This document shows, in pieces, positions 23,366-34,359 of a DNA stretch of 64,000 nt. Position 1 is the first letter of the stretch; each line of letters opens with the position of its first letter. The notes beneath the pieces were generated by a model. The model was not told the DNA's origin, made no database searches, and saw nothing but the letters and a program-made list of their open reading frames with translations. The position numbers and the translations under genes were made by a program. The stretch spans positions 345,006 through 409,005 of the forward strand of contig CAUYUJ010004991.1 of the NCBI GenBank assembly GCA_963575745.1, in the 5' to 3' direction. Origin of the DNA: Prorocentrum cordatum (Eukaryota; Sar; Dinophyceae; Prorocentrales; Prorocentraceae).

Positions 23366-24400
23366 TGAAGGAGGATAAGGGGGAGGAAGGAACCAAGTCC
23401 AGCGCCCACTGCACTGCAGAGCTAGTGCCACGTCCAACATATCAACGCACCTACGTCACCACGCAGAATATCGAATCGCCTTCTAGAGCCTTCGAATTCA
23501 AGGTCAAAAGGAACAAACACAACGATTCGAACCTTGCAACGTTTGTGAAGCGGGCTCGCCCCTGCACTGCAGGCCTGCTCGGGCAGCTTGTGCTGCCGAG
23601 CCGCCTCCAAAAGGAGAGGGAGAAGATGACCGAAACAGATGGAGGAGGAGAAGGATGAGGATGAGGATGAGGATGAGGATGAGGATGAGGATAAGGAGGA
23701 GGAGGAGGAGGAGGAGGAGGAGGAGAAGGAGGAGGAGGAGGAGGAGATGGAGGAGGGGGAAGGGGGGAGAAGGTCCTCCTCCTCCCCCTCGTCCTCATTC
23801 TGCTCCTCACCATTGTCGTCGCCGTCCTTCGCCTCATGCTCGTCCTCATAGCCCTTAGCAGGGCCAGATGAGAGTGAACGAAAGAGGAGGACACGGATAA
23901 GAACGGAGAAGTACTCGGGAGCTGACGGCCACGTCCATGGGCGCCTGACGCTGCCAGGGGTTCGGAGGTTGCCTGAGACTATGCAGGCCCAAGATGACCC
24001 CAACTTCCTGCCATGTTGGAGCCTCTGGAGCCTTCTAAGCCTTTTGAGGGGTGCTCTGGAAGCCATCCGTGTCTCCCTGGAACAGCTGGGGCTACCTTGG
24101 GCCGAGGCCACCTCTGGCACAACTCGATGGAAGCCCAGATGGCACCGCCACCAAACTACGTGAACCACCCAGCAGCCTGCACCCGGCAGCGCTCCTTGAA
24201 ACCATTCAAAGGAAACGCGCCGACATCTGCGGGCATCGCGCCCTGCACGCGCAGAAGCCACCCAGACACCACCACCACCACCACCGTGTCTGGCCTGGGC
24301 CATCCTCTGCCCTGTCATGGTGAATACTACACGCCCTCCCGGGCGGAGCCAGGAGGACCTGCACACCGTGTTAGGGCCCAGGACGGCCCTGGTTAGGTAA
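23366..24400. other. (GGA)n patch (23640-23770) and unrecognised flank
   Basis: GAGGAT and GGA triplets lie at 23640-23770. The flanks, including the 3' side of the GH2 pseudogene to 24400, show no gene. The long minus frame through here only continues the pseudogene frame past its last recognisable residues. Confidence 0.45.
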
Positions 24401-24403
24401 TTA

Positions 24404-24445
24404 TGGTGGTGGTGGTGGTGGTGGTGGTGGTGGTGGTGGTGGTGG
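24404..24445. repeat. (GGT)n microsatellite
   Basis: Pure GGT triplets abut the 3' end of the GH2 homology. Read on the minus strand it would append a poly-His tail. Confidence 0.95.
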
Positions 24446-27040
24446 AAGTGGTGTATAGCGACGGCCATGACGCCGCTCTCGGCGGCATCCACCGACACGG
24501 GGATGGACACGGTCACCCGGTGGAGGCCTGGCGAGCACGACGATCGGCTCCGTGCGGGGCGGCTGGGCACGGGGAATGCCGCCCTCGGCCCGCCCGCGTC
24601 GATCCTGGAGGGCAGCCCCCACTCGGCGGCCAGGCGGGCGGCCGCGCCGGTGGCGCGCAGCCCCGCGCGCACGAGCCCGTGGTCGGCCGAACGCCAGGGC
24701 GCGTCGTTGGGCTCGTAGCACTGCGGGCCGCCATCGTGCACGCCCTGCACGCGGCCGGGCCGAGAACGGCCCGGGAGCCGACACTGCGGCTCGAGCTGCG
24801 CACCACGGTGCCCTCGGCGTCGACCACGGAGGCGCGCGGGAGCGCCGCTGCCTGGCCGTCCAGGAGCAGCGCGTCGAAGGTGCCCGTGAAGTGGCTGGGC
24901 GCGCCGATGGTCGGCAGCAGCGCCGCAGCCGGGCCTCCCAGGGTGCGGCGGGCCGCGGGGGAGGCGACCGCGCCCTCGCCGTCCAGCGCCTTTGCCACGA
25001 GGCTGCCCGCCTCCCACGGCACTTCGAGCCACTCGGCGTAGGGCCCCGGGCCCTTTGCCCATCGGGGCTGCAGATCGCATCTCCTGGGAGATGGCGTTCA
25101 CGAGCAGCTCCACGTTCGGGGCAGAGGTGTACGCGTGGATGCTCCTGGTCTTGTGGCCGCGCGTCTCGTCGAAGCAATCTGGGCTCTCCCACGACTCGAC
25201 GAAGAAGACTTCATGTGAGCCGTGTGTGAGGAACGTATGGTTTGGCTCGTCCAGAACCGTCAGCAGCCACTGCGTCCAGTACCAGAAGGCCGCTGCCTTG
25301 GGACAGCCACTCAGGTCGAACTGCCCGAAGGCCGGAGACACTTCGAAGCCTGGGAGGGGGGGGTTCCCCGCAGTAGTCGAAGAGTGCCCACACCATGGTG
25401 CCGACCACCCAGTCGACCCCGTCGTAGGCGTTCGTTGAGGAGTTGCTCCACGCGCAGCGGGCGCTGAACGCCTCCTGGGTGCAACAATTGCGAGGATCGT
25501 CCTTGAATGTCTCTTAGCCCTCGTCGCCGTCACGCATCGTGTTGCAGAAGCAGCACTCAGATCCAAAGATGAGCTTGTGCGTCATCTTGTTGTGGCACAT
25601 CTCTAACTTCTCGCGGCTCCGATGGCTGAACCCTTGCACATCTACCGTATTATTCAACATATCGTTGAACGTGAACATGTTGGCCAAAGTTGGGCGAGTC
25701 CTGTCAAACCTGTTTGCGATCTCACTGACGCGTGGTGCACCCTCTTCGTGCTCCCCCTCGCAATCCTTTTCGTTGCATAATGGCAAGGTTCTCACACAAG
25801 TGTTAAATTCGGTCTCGCTTGACCATCGCACCCATGTCCATAACGTATCTTGTCGGGTTCGCGAGAAGCCAGTTCTCATCCATCACCGCGATGCTGAATA
25901 TGTCTTCTGTATTCAGCATCGGACTCTCTGGTGGGTTGTGCGAAATGCGGCGCCCATTGCCGCCCACGGCCCTGGACGCCTGAGCACGGACGAGGTTGAC
26001 GCGCTGGAGCACGGCCATGCCGACCACCGCGAACGTGTTGTGGTCGCAGAAGCCCCGCACCTTGAAATGCTGGCCGTTCAAAACGAAACCGTCGTTCGCA
26101 TCGTACCACAGCGAGCGGAAGCTGTGCGCCTGCTCGACCGAGTCGATGGGGCTCCCGCTGCACTGCCCCGGGTGGACGGAGGCGTGAACGGCGTCGACGA
26201 CCAGCTGCGAGCTCGTCCAGAGCTGGACCAGGCCCGCTGAGAAGCTGGCAGCTTTGCCCGAGCCGCCCGCAGGCACGTCCACCAGCCCCGTGGGCGCCAT
26301 CGAGGCCTGCGAGCCGTCTGGTGCGGCCAGGCAGAAGCGGACCGATATCTGAGCGGCGGCACCTCCGGTGTTGGTAACCTCAGCCGCGGCGCGCATGCTG
26401 GCGGATGGGCCGCCGTCCAGCGACGCGGTCGAATTGGAAGTAGCGAAGAAGCCATCCTGGGCCACATGGACCATGCTGGCCTTGATAAGCTTGACGTGCA
26501 GGTGCTGGCCGCCTCCTTCGTACCACCAGCCGCTGCCTTGCTCACACGCGCACTCGTCCCCGTTGTCAGGGGCCACGAACACAGCAATCGCATTGGCCCC
26601 GCCGAGCTTGACATTCGTGATGTTGTTCAGGCGCAGTCGGAACGGGGTGTAGCCACAATCACTGCAGGCGGCTGCTTCCCCATTGACCCACACCGTGGTG
26701 GCACGAAACGAGCACGCGAAGTCCGACCACACAACGGAGCCCCTCCACTCTGCGGGGAGCGCGAAGCTCTTCCGGTACCACAGCACGTGCCGAGGGATGC
26801 ACGAGTGGCCGGGGCACCCGTCTGGGCACGCGGCCTCGGATGGCGCCGAGGCGACGAGTCCGTCGTGGGGCAGCTGAGCGTCCTGCCAACCGGCGTCGCG
26901 GTCAGTCGCCTGGGCCTCGGCCGTGCTCGGCCGGGGGTCGAGGGCCACTGGCGGCTGGGCGTCCGGCGGGGCGGCCGCGTGCGGGCCAGCGTGGCGCCTC
27001 CAGCCGCAGTCGAGCGCGGCGACCTGCCGCGTGGCCGCGC
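24446..27040 (-). pseudogene. Glycoside hydrolase family 2 (beta-galactosidase-like) pseudogene
   Basis: Family members hydrolyse beta-linked sugars. Reading minus from about 27014 (LDCGWRR), the recognisable order is: LPHD near 26870; the sugar-binding domain with HVLWYRKSFALP near 26780 and TTVWVNGE; QGSGWWYEGGG; the barrel start GFCDHN near 26054, SHNPP and VMDEN near 25880. It continues with LCNE, whose Glu (codon 25769-25771) is the expected acid/base. FGSECC holds the second catalytic Glu (25556-25558). MVWALFDYCGEPP and a C-terminal domain with PQCYEPNDAPWRSADHGL follow. The frame is lost near 25800, near 25360 (run of 8 G), near 25045 and near 24755, and an in-frame TAA stands at 25514-25516. 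Homology is contiguous across each break, so introns do not explain them. No intron is evident over 2.5 kb, which would fit a retrocopy. The 5' end is uncertain; the frame is open to 27254. Assembly indels are the alternative. Confidence 0.85.
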
Positions 27041-27708
27041 GCGAGAGGCACGGCGGGGCCACGGGGAACGCCGGGCGCCTCGTGACCCATCGGCACGGGC
27101 GGGCGCGCGGAAGGGCTTCTGGGGGGCGCGCTAGAGCTCTTGGGCCTTGGAGGTCGCTTGGGGGGCAGCGTTGTTTCCAGGGCCAAATCCCATTACACTC
27201 AGCCGGCGCGCTTGATCCGTCAATAACAATCCTTACGACACCCATTCGCGACAAGTTCGGACCTTAGGTTTGCTCTTACCAACGATTGGGCTGTTAAGGT
27301 TTGCTCTTACGCTACGAGCATTACCTCCTTCCCCGTCGCCCCAGGAACACAGATCGCGTTTGCTGCCCCTCAGCGAGCTAAAACTTGGGCCGAAGAGTAT
27401 CAGCCCACCGAGTTGTCCAGAGCCAGCTGCGCTGTGTTCAACACGTGCACCTGACGCCCCAGCCCTCCCCAGGCCAGGGATGGCGGCGCTTGTGGAGGAG
27501 GGTGTCAGGGAACAGCATGCCTCGGTGACCAGTCTGCGAGGGCACGTAGGAAAGGTCAGACGTGGACCACGTGCGGACAAGCATACTGGCAGAGCCAAGA
27601 TAGTGCCTCACCTGCCAAGGATTACGAATGCGGTGTGTGGGCAGCCGCGATGTGGCTATGTGACCCTGACTGTGCTCTGGCGACCGCGCGACTGAGAGGC
27701 AGCAATGA
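27041..27708. other. No recognised gene
   Basis: Sequence upstream of the GH2 pseudogene. A TTTGCTCTTAC direct repeat occurs near 27270 and 27300. No gene is supported. Confidence 0.3.
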
Positions 27709-27872
27709 AGGGGCCCTGGGACACACAAATAAATACACACAAATGACAAATATTTTCTTATATTTTCTGGGTTTCTGTCTTCCCCCCCACTGCCCATATT
27801 TTCCCATATTTTCTGGGGCATCGACGATGAATTGTGTCTGTGCGTTTTTTCCCCTCCTGAAGCAGGGGGGGC
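27709..27872. repeat. AT-rich dispersed repeat (GGGGCCCTGGGACACAC type)
   Basis: This unit begins GGGGCCCTGGGACACACAAA and has ATTTTCCCATATTTTCTGGG and a T-run before CCCTCCTG. Related units occur at 31108 and as a tandem series at 55194-56345. Confidence 0.85.
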
Positions 27873-27974
27873 ACACCTCTGGCACGGCCGCGCGGCGTCG
27901 GTGAGAGGTCGCTCTGGGGCAGCCGCGGTGGCTCTTCTGGGAAAGAAGCGCACAGGAGTGGCAAATGGCTCGAT

Positions 27975-28397
27975 CCTTCCTCCTCCCTCCTCCTCCTCCT
28001 CCTCCTCCTCCTCCTCCCTCCTCCCTCCTCCTCCTCCTCCTCCTCCTCCTCCTCCTCCTCCTCCTCCTCCTCCTCCTCCTCCTCCTCCTCCTCCTCCTCC
28101 TCCTCCTCCTCCTCCTCCTCCTCCTCCTCCTCCTCTCCTCCTCCTCCTCCTCCTCCTCCCTCCTCCTCCTCCACCTCCTCCTACCTCTCCTCCTCCTCCT
28201 CCTCCTCCTCCTCCTCCCTCCTCCTCCTCCTCCTCCTCCTCCTCCTCCTCCTCCTCCTCCTCCTCCTCCTCCTCCTCCTCCTCCTCCTCCTCCTCCTCCT
28301 CCTCCTCCTCCTCCTCCTCCTCCTCCTCCTCCTCCTCCTCCTCCTCTCCCTCCTCCTCCTCCTCCTCCTCTCCTCCTCCTCCTCCTCCTCCCTCCTG
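27975..28397 (+). repeat. (TCC)n array, longest nearly pure tract
   Basis: About 420 bp of TCC triplets with a few extra C or CT interruptions that change register. All frames are open and encode homopolymers. Confidence 0.95.
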
Positions 28398-29037
28398 GGC
28401 CCAAAGAGCGGCCCCTGGAATTCTCGGAGGCATGCCGAAGCACCCCGGGCGGCGGCGCCTTCTAGCCTCGAGAGGAGTCTGGGCCCGCGGGCCCTGCAAC
28501 AGTCGGGGATGGACAGACCCCCCTTTAGTAAAACGTGGTTTAGTGAAAACGACCTGAGGCCCAAACCTGGCGGGCGCAAGCCTGAAAAATAATGGCCGCG
28601 GCGCCCTCTCGAGAACCAACAACGGACCATTCACTAATCGACGTGTCACTGTTGGGGGTTCTGTCCGCCCCCGAAACAAAAGGGAGCGAGGGAGCGGGGC
28701 GGCGGCGGCGGCGCCGAAGGTGGCGACGGCGGCGGTGCCGACGGCAGCTGAGGGGGGACGTCAGGGGGGGACCAGCTCGGGAGGAGACATCCAGCTTTTA
28801 TTATTTGTGGATTACCCCTGAGCCGGAAGCCAGCTAAGTTACATAATTCCGCTAAGGATGCGCGCCGGCTGGAAGATCGCAGGCCCTCTCGCAGACCCTT
28901 CCCCCCCCGCTCAGGCCCAGTACGGAAAGTCATCGTGGGACAACACCTCCTCCGCCTCCTCCTCCTCCTCCTCCTCCTTCTCCTCCTCCTCCTCCTCCTC
29001 CTCCTCCTCCTCCTGCTCCTCCTCTTCCTCCTCCGCC
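28395..29037. repeat. Segmental duplication, unit 1 (with M10 insertion)
   Basis: It starts near GGGCCCAAAGAGCGGCCCC and runs through GGAGGCATGCCGAAGCACCC, AAGTTACATAATTCCGC and a short TCC array (28946-29036). Unit 2 repeats it immediately downstream. Unit 1 contains an extra 172 bp (M10 copy a) and about 25 bp near 28793-28820 that unit 2 lacks. Confidence 0.9.
28503..28674. mobile_element. MITE-like element M10, copy a, with empty site in the sister unit
   Basis: The 172-bp element begins TCGGGGATGGACAGACCCCC and ends GGGGGTTCTGTCCGCCCCCGA, inverted. It is flanked by AACAG on the left and AACAA on the right. The sister duplication has an uninterrupted CTGCAACAGAAGGGAGCG at about 29130. 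This gives a precise insertion with a 5-bp target duplication. Confidence 0.9.
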
Positions 29038-29490
29038 GCCCAAGGAGCGGCCCCTGGAGGTCGGAGGCATGCCGAAGCACCCCAGGCGGCGGCGCCTTCC
29101 AGCCTCGAGAGGAGTCTGGGCCCGCGGACCCTGCAACAGAAGGGAGCGAGGGAGCGAGGCGGCGGTGGCGGCGCCGAAGGTGGCGACGGCGGAGGTGTCG
29201 ACGGCAGCTGAAGGGGAACGACAGGGGGGGACCAGCTCGGGAGGAGACGTCCAGCTAAGTTACATAATTCCGCTAAGGATGCGCGCCGGCTGGAAGATCG
29301 CAGGCCCTCTCGCAGACCCTTCCCCCCCCGCTCAGGCCCAGTTTTTGGAAAGTCATCGTGGGACAACACCTCCTCCGCCTCCTCCTCCTCCTCCTCCTCC
29401 TCCTCCTTCTCCTCCTCCTCCTCCTCCTCCTCCTCCTCCTCCTGCTTCTCCTCCTCCTCTTCCTCCTCCGCCGCCTCCTCCTCCTCCTCG
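29038..29490. repeat. Segmental duplication, unit 2
   Basis: Unit 2 begins GCCCAAGGAGCGGCCCC and follows unit 1 collinearly through the promoterless AAGTTACATAATTCC segment to a second TCC array (29369-29490). It retains the empty M10 site. Confidence 0.9.
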
Positions 29491-29633
29491 CTGGAATCAG
29501 CGACGCATCGCCGACAGATCGGCGATGGGCACCCTGATAGCGAGCCCGCACGCTCCTGGGCGGGGCGGGCCCTCGGGCCCCCATCGGTGCTGAGTGGGCG
29601 CTCGCGCTTCCCCCCCCTGGGCCTATGCCACAC

Positions 29634-29786
29634 CAAGGGGGGTAGGTGGAGGGGGTAGCGCTTCTTAGAAGGAGGCCGCTTCCCAGAAGGCGCCGGCCCC
29701 GCATCTGCAGCGAAGGCCCGCGCCTTCCGAGAGGCAGGTGGGCTGCCAAGAGGCCTTCCCCTCTCCCCCTACCCCCTTCTGCGCGC
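29634..29786. mobile_element. MITE-like element M8, copy a
   Basis: GGGGGGTAGGTGGAGGGGG with CGCTTCTTAGAAGG on the left pairs with CCTTCC and CCCCTACCCCCTTCTGCGCG on the right. It is collinear with 34224-34359. Confidence 0.6.
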
Positions 29787-29894
29787 GGCCGACCTGAGCG
29801 AGGAGGCGGGCCGCAGGCCTGGCGCCGACGGCGTCGTGGCGCCCTGGTCGAGCTCGGCCGTCGCTGGCGCGGGTGGGGCGGCGGCGGCCGCATG

Positions 29895-30085
29895 CCTGGG
29901 CCTGGCGCGCCGCCGCCGCCGCCGCCGCCGCCGCGTGTTGAAGACAACGACGGCGCCGACGGCACCGCCGCCGAGGCCGCCGCCGCCGCGGCCGCCGCCG
30001 CCGCCGACGAGGACGCTGCCGACGATGCCGTGCAGGTCGGTGACGACGGCGACTACGACACCGGCGACGCCGGCGACGCCGCCGA
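29895..30085. repeat. (GCC/CGA)n codon-size repeat
   Basis: Imperfect GCC, CCG and GAC triplets produce Ala/Asp/Pro-rich frames on plus and Val/Gly-rich frames on minus. I do not call a gene. Confidence 0.6.
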
Positions 30086-31107
30086 CGGGTGGAGGGAAGG
30101 GAGGGACGGACTGAGGGACTCTACAATTCTGGGCTGGCCTCGCGCGCGCCCAGGTCGGAGCACGAGGTCTGGGAAGAGAAAGCCGGCCACTGCGAAGGAC
30201 GACGGCTGGAGGGAGTGAGGGAGGCCCCGGGGGGGCGCGCGCAGAGCAGCATGACGCGGAGTGGCAATCACAAGATACATCCGCATTCGTACCTGCTCCT
30301 AGCGATGCCGTGATTTCTTTAGGCCCGTACTGGAGCCGGGAGGCCAGCGCACATAGCCGAATGGGGTGGCCAACATCTTGGATCACACTTCTGGAGAGGA
30401 ATCCACACCCTCTTTTTATTCGCCGTCTTCCTCACCCTCTGCAGAAGAACAAGGCGGGTGGATGGCGTGCATGACGCTTCGATTCCGCTGATGATGCGGA
30501 AGCGGAAGAGGACGAACAATATCTTCTTTCGAATGCTGCACGTTTGTGCCGTGACGACCCTTGGGTTGGTTTCTGACACCGCATGGATCGCTCAACCCTG
30601 CACGATCGCGGCTTCTCGGTACAGCGAACCGTCCCATGTCGGCCGATCCCAGCCTGGCGGCTTTCAACCTTGAACGCCTGCGCTGGGGCCACCGCCGCGT
30701 CGACACGACACGAACCTTTTGCTTTCGGGAACTATCGGAGGATGCTCGGACTTCTCGAGGAGTCCTTGGCTGCTTCCGCGGAAGTAGAGGCCTCCCAAAT
30801 TGGGTCCGAATAAACGAGGTCGTCGAATCGCGCCGCATCGCCGATGCATCGGCGAAATATGCTCGGGGAGACGTAAGACTCGGGTTCGTGGGACTCGGGT
30901 TGGCCTGACGGGGCCATCATGAAAATGACGAGACCCAGGCTGAAACTCGACGCGAACTCCCGCTGCAGACATCCCACGAAAACTGGACGGTGAAAATCCA
31001 GACGCGCTCCTCAAAAAGCGTCGACGAACCCGAGTTCCGTCTGACTCGAGCCCTACGTTTCCCCGATCAGCGATCATCGGCGTGGAGAAGATCGGGATCC
31101 ACATCTA
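30086..31107. other. No recognised gene
   Basis: Several overlapping frames of 60-146 residues, none with a recognised motif. A GCCGCATCGCCGATGCATCGGC palindrome-type motif near 30830-30852 also occurs at 31277-31310 and 62150-62290 (cores GCATCGCC and GGCGATGC). Confidence 0.35.
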
Positions 31108-31270
31108 AGGGGCCCTGGGACACACAAATAAATACACACAAATAACAGGATTCCCAATATTTTCCCATATTTCCTGGGTTTCTGTCTTACCCTCCACTTC
31201 CCATATTTTCGCATATTTTCCTGGGGATCGACGATTAATTGTGTCTGTGTGTTTTTTTCCTCTCCTGACA
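31108..31270. repeat. AT-rich dispersed repeat, second single copy
   Basis: Starts GGGGCCCTGGGACACACAAA and has TTTTCCCATATTTCCTGGG, a GATCGACGATTAATTGTG motif and a T-run. It is highly similar to 27709-27872 and lies just before the scaffold gap. Confidence 0.85.
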
Positions 31271-31310
31271 TCTGGACGCATCGCCGATGCACCGGCGATG
31301 CGGCGCGATC

Positions 31311-31410
31311 NNNNNNNNNNNNNNNNNNNNNNNNNNNNNNNNNNNNNNNNNNNNNNNNNNNNNNNNNNNNNNNNNNNNNNNNNNNNNNNNNNNNNNNNNN
31401 NNNNNNNNNN
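31311..31410. other. Scaffold gap, 100 N
   Basis: Exactly 100 undetermined bases, the usual placeholder for a gap of unknown length. It lies between a palindromic GATCG motif and a TCC/TGC tract, which probably caused the assembly break. Confidence 0.99.
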
Positions 31411-31482
31411 TCCTCCTCCTCCTCCTCCTCCTCCTCCTCCTCCTCCTCCTCCTCCTGCTCCTGCTCCTGCTCCTGCTCCTCC
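31411..31482 (+). repeat. (TCC)n/(TCCTGC)n tract at gap edge
   Basis: TCC triplets turning into TCCTGC hexamers. The true length is unknown because of the adjacent gap. Confidence 0.9.
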
Positions 31483-32559
31483 TCTTTTCGCTCAATTGCG
31501 AAACGTCGAACAAGAAAACGTTCACGAGGTCCGCGCGGATTTCTCGATCGGTGCTGGGGCCCCCTGGCGGCGCCCTCCTGCTCTCCCTCTTCCACTCCTC
31601 CTGGGCCCTGCCCTCCCCTTCCCACGTCCTTGCTGGGTGTCTTGTATTGCCTGACCTGCGGGGCGTGCGGGGTGGAACAAACGAGGAAGTTGCTTCAGGG
31701 ATGTGGGCCGCCCACTTGCAAAGGTCGGGAGGCTCTCACTCGTTTGGCTCGTGGGCTCCCTCCGACGTCAGATAATGAGCTTCTCCGTAAGGGGCTGAGT
31801 TTTGCCGTGCGCCCAGGCCCGCTCTTGGTCACCGCGCTTCTCGGTAACTGTAACTACAACTTTTCTTCCCTTACGTGCTTGCTCGCGTCGTGAAGAAAAA
31901 CAGGACAATCAATTTTCGTAGTTTTCGGCCTCTGGGGGCCCGTACTGGGCCCCGGGGCTGTCCAAAAATGACTCAAGAAGAAACGCTGGCCCTGGGTAAT
32001 GGGTCGGGACTTCCGGGGACCCCAGATCGAAAAAATCAGGACGTCGCTTGTCTGGGCTTCTCCCTTGCAAGTCGTTTTCGGCACCGCCTGATCCCGAAGC
32101 TTTGCCTCCTCCCGGCCTTGCCGTGAGGCCGCGCTCCTTCTGTCCCCCCCTCTTTGTTAATTCAAGCTTCGCGCGGCCCGCTTAGCTTCGACCGGAAGAG
32201 GTGCGCTTTCGACCCGCGAATCAAAAATTGTCCGGGTTTCTCCTCCCCCCCCATCTCTTTCTTGCCCCCTCCTCCTCCTTGCCCTCCTCCCCCTCCTGAG
32301 CCCCCTCCTCCTCCTCCTCTGCTTCCTCGCCCCCTCCTGCCGCGAGTCCGGCAAGCTGGGCGCACGGCGCACAGGGGAGACACGGCGTCCAGCGCGCACC
32401 CGTGCGGGCCAGCTGGGTGGTCGCCGGGGTACGCCAAGGGGCTGTGCCTCCCGAAATACCCCCAAGCGAAAGCCCCGAGCGAAACCGCGGAGGGACCCTC
32501 TACGCGGGCCCCCCGCACCCTGCCCACCTCGCACCTCGGACTCCCGCGCCGGCCTCGCC
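31483..32559. other. No recognised gene; short dispersed repeats
   Basis: At 32162-32240 a GCGCGGCCCGCTTAGCTTCG segment recurs at about 55590 and 56005. At 31918-31960 a TTTTCGGCCTCTGGGGGCCC segment belongs to the dispersed repeat seen at 34.7, 42.1 and 62.3 kb. No gene is supported. Confidence 0.4.
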
Positions 32560-34078
32560 CCTCTCTCCTGAGCCCCCCCCTCTCCTCCTCATCCTCCTCT
32601 CTCCTTCCTCCTCCTCCTCCTCCTCCTCCTCCTCCTCGTGCTCCTCCTCCTCCCCTCCTCTCTCGTGCTCCCTCCCTCCCTCCTCCTTCCCCTGCTCCTC
32701 CTCCTCTTCTCCTCTCCTCCCTCTCTCTCCTCTCTCGTCCTCCTCCTCCTCCTCCTCCTCTTCCTCCCCCTCCTTCTCCTCCCTCCTCCTCCTCTCTCTT
32801 CATCCTCCTCCTTCTCCCTCTCTCCTCCTCCTCCTCCTCCTCCTCTCCTCTCCTCCCCTCCTCTCCTCTTTCCTCCTTCTCCTCCTCCTCCTCCTCCTCC
32901 TCCTCCTCGTCCTCGTCCTCCTCCTCCTCCTCCCCCTCTTCCTTTTCTTACAAATAAGTTCTCCCTGTCGCACTCCGAGGCCAGTTTTCAGGGCGGGGCG
33001 GCCATTTCGCCTGAGACGTCCTCACCATGTATGACCCTGAAGCTTAAAGCATGACAGCAGTTTCACAGATGGAGAGCGGGTGGCTTTCAACATGTGGCTC
33101 TCGCCTTAGTTCCGCGCACATTCGTTTTATAAATCTGTAAAAGTTTCACGGATTGAGGGCGGGTGGTTTTCAAAATGTGGCTCTCGCCTTAGCGCCGCGC
33201 GCATTATTTAAACATGTGTAAGAGCTTCACGGATTGAGGGCGGGTCGTTTTCAAAATGTGGCTCTCGCCTTAACGCCGCGCGCATTCGTTTTAAACATGT
33301 GTAAGAGTTTCACGGATTGAGGGCGGTTCCTTTTCAACATGTGGCTCTCACCTTGGCGCCGCGCGCATTCGTTTTGGTTTCACGGATTGGGGGCGGGCCG
33401 TTTTCAAAATGTGGCTCTCGCCTGAGGTCCGCGCACATTCCTTTTAACACTTTGCACGAGTTTCACGGATTGAGGGTGGTTCCTTTTCAACATGTGGCTC
33501 TCGCCTTAGCGCCGCGTGCATTCGTTTTAAAACATTCCCAGAGTTTCACGGTTTCCCATGATCAACAAACCAGAACTGGTGTTCTGGAAAGATTGAGGAT
33601 TATGTTACGCTGATTCGCGGTGTTGAAGTCCCAGGAATGGTGTCGTGGCACGATTCAAGATCGTCAGGACGCAACATTCAGGTTGATCCGTGGCGTTGCA
33701 ATCTCGAGAATAATGTTTTGGCATGCTTCAAGGTCTTCAATCGGTTGTCTTCCAAAAAGGCAATTCCCCCAGTGGACATGAACCGTTGTAGGGGTCTATG
33801 AAGAGGGAGCTTGGAGGGAGTGCTTATTCCAACATCATTGATGTCGCTTGGGCTTCCACTGGTCCTCCTCCTCCTCCTCCTCCTCTTCCTCCTCCTCCTC
33901 CTCCTCCTCCTCCTCCTCCCCCTCCCCCCCCTCCTCCTCCTCTCCTCCTCCTCTCTCCTCCTCTCTCCTCCTCCTCCTCCTCCTCCTCCTCCTCCTCCTC
34001 CTCCTCCTCCTCCTCCTCCCCCTCCTCCCCCTTCTCCTCCTTCTCCTCCTCCTCCTCCTCCTCCTCCTCCTCCTCCGC
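32560..34078 (+). repeat. Composite module copy 3 (plus orientation)
   Basis: (TCC)n (32570-32945), cap (32950-33055, with CTCCCTGTCGCACTCC and TTTCGCCTGAGACGTCCTCA), 81-bp array (33060-33550), spacer (33550-33855) and (TCC)n (33858-34078). This is the longest and clearest copy. Confidence 0.9.
33060..33550 (+). repeat. 81-bp tandem array, about six units
   Basis: Anchors CACGGATT fall at about 33147, 33228, 33311, 33381, 33464 and 33547, giving spacings of 81, 83, 70, 83 and 83 bp. Each unit has TTTTCAAAATGTGGCTCTCG or TTTTCAACATGTGGCTCTCG and GCGCCGCGC. Confidence 0.95.
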
Positions 34079-34223
34079 CAGGGGCGGCGGCACGGAGCAG
34101 GCGAGCCACACGGCGCTCCCCGGAGGGGGAGCGGCGACCCCTGGGCGCTGGCGGGGGCCTCTTGGAGCTTCCAGGACGCTTTCGTCGCTACCGCTGGGCT
34201 CGCTCTGACGCGTTTCTTGGCGG

Positions 34224-34359
34224 CGCGCACAAGGGGGTGGGGGGGGGGGGGGGGCTTCTTAGAAGGAGGCTGCTTCTTAGAAGGCGCCAGCCTTACATCT
34301 ATTGAGGCCCGCGCCTTCTAAGAAGCCCTCCCCCCTCCCCCCACCCCCCTCTGCGCGTG
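34224..34359. mobile_element. MITE-like element M8, copy b
   Basis: Left GCGCGCACAAGGGGGTGGGG with CTTCTTAGAAGG pairs with right CCTTCTAAGAAGCCC and CCCCCCACCCCCCTCTGCGC. The G- and C-runs make a strong potential stem. It is collinear with copy a at 29634. Confidence 0.7.

Noticed and set aside
24700-25850. Introns as the explanation for the GH2 frame changes
   Set aside because: The protein homology is contiguous across each change with only one or two bases out of register, and one defect is an in-frame TAA.
27438-28679. Long open frames through TCC/GGA arrays (here and at 3.5-4.4, 5.1-5.5, 10.3-11.3, 17.6-18.7, 33.7-34.3, 34.7-35.7 kb)
   Set aside because: They encode only Pro, Ser, Leu, Glu, Gly or Arg homopolymers, are open in all six frames, and start or end in unrelated repeats.
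33060-33550. CRISPR-like array
   Set aside because: Units are contiguous, about 81 bp and diverged, with no unique spacers. The sequence is from a eukaryotic nucleus.
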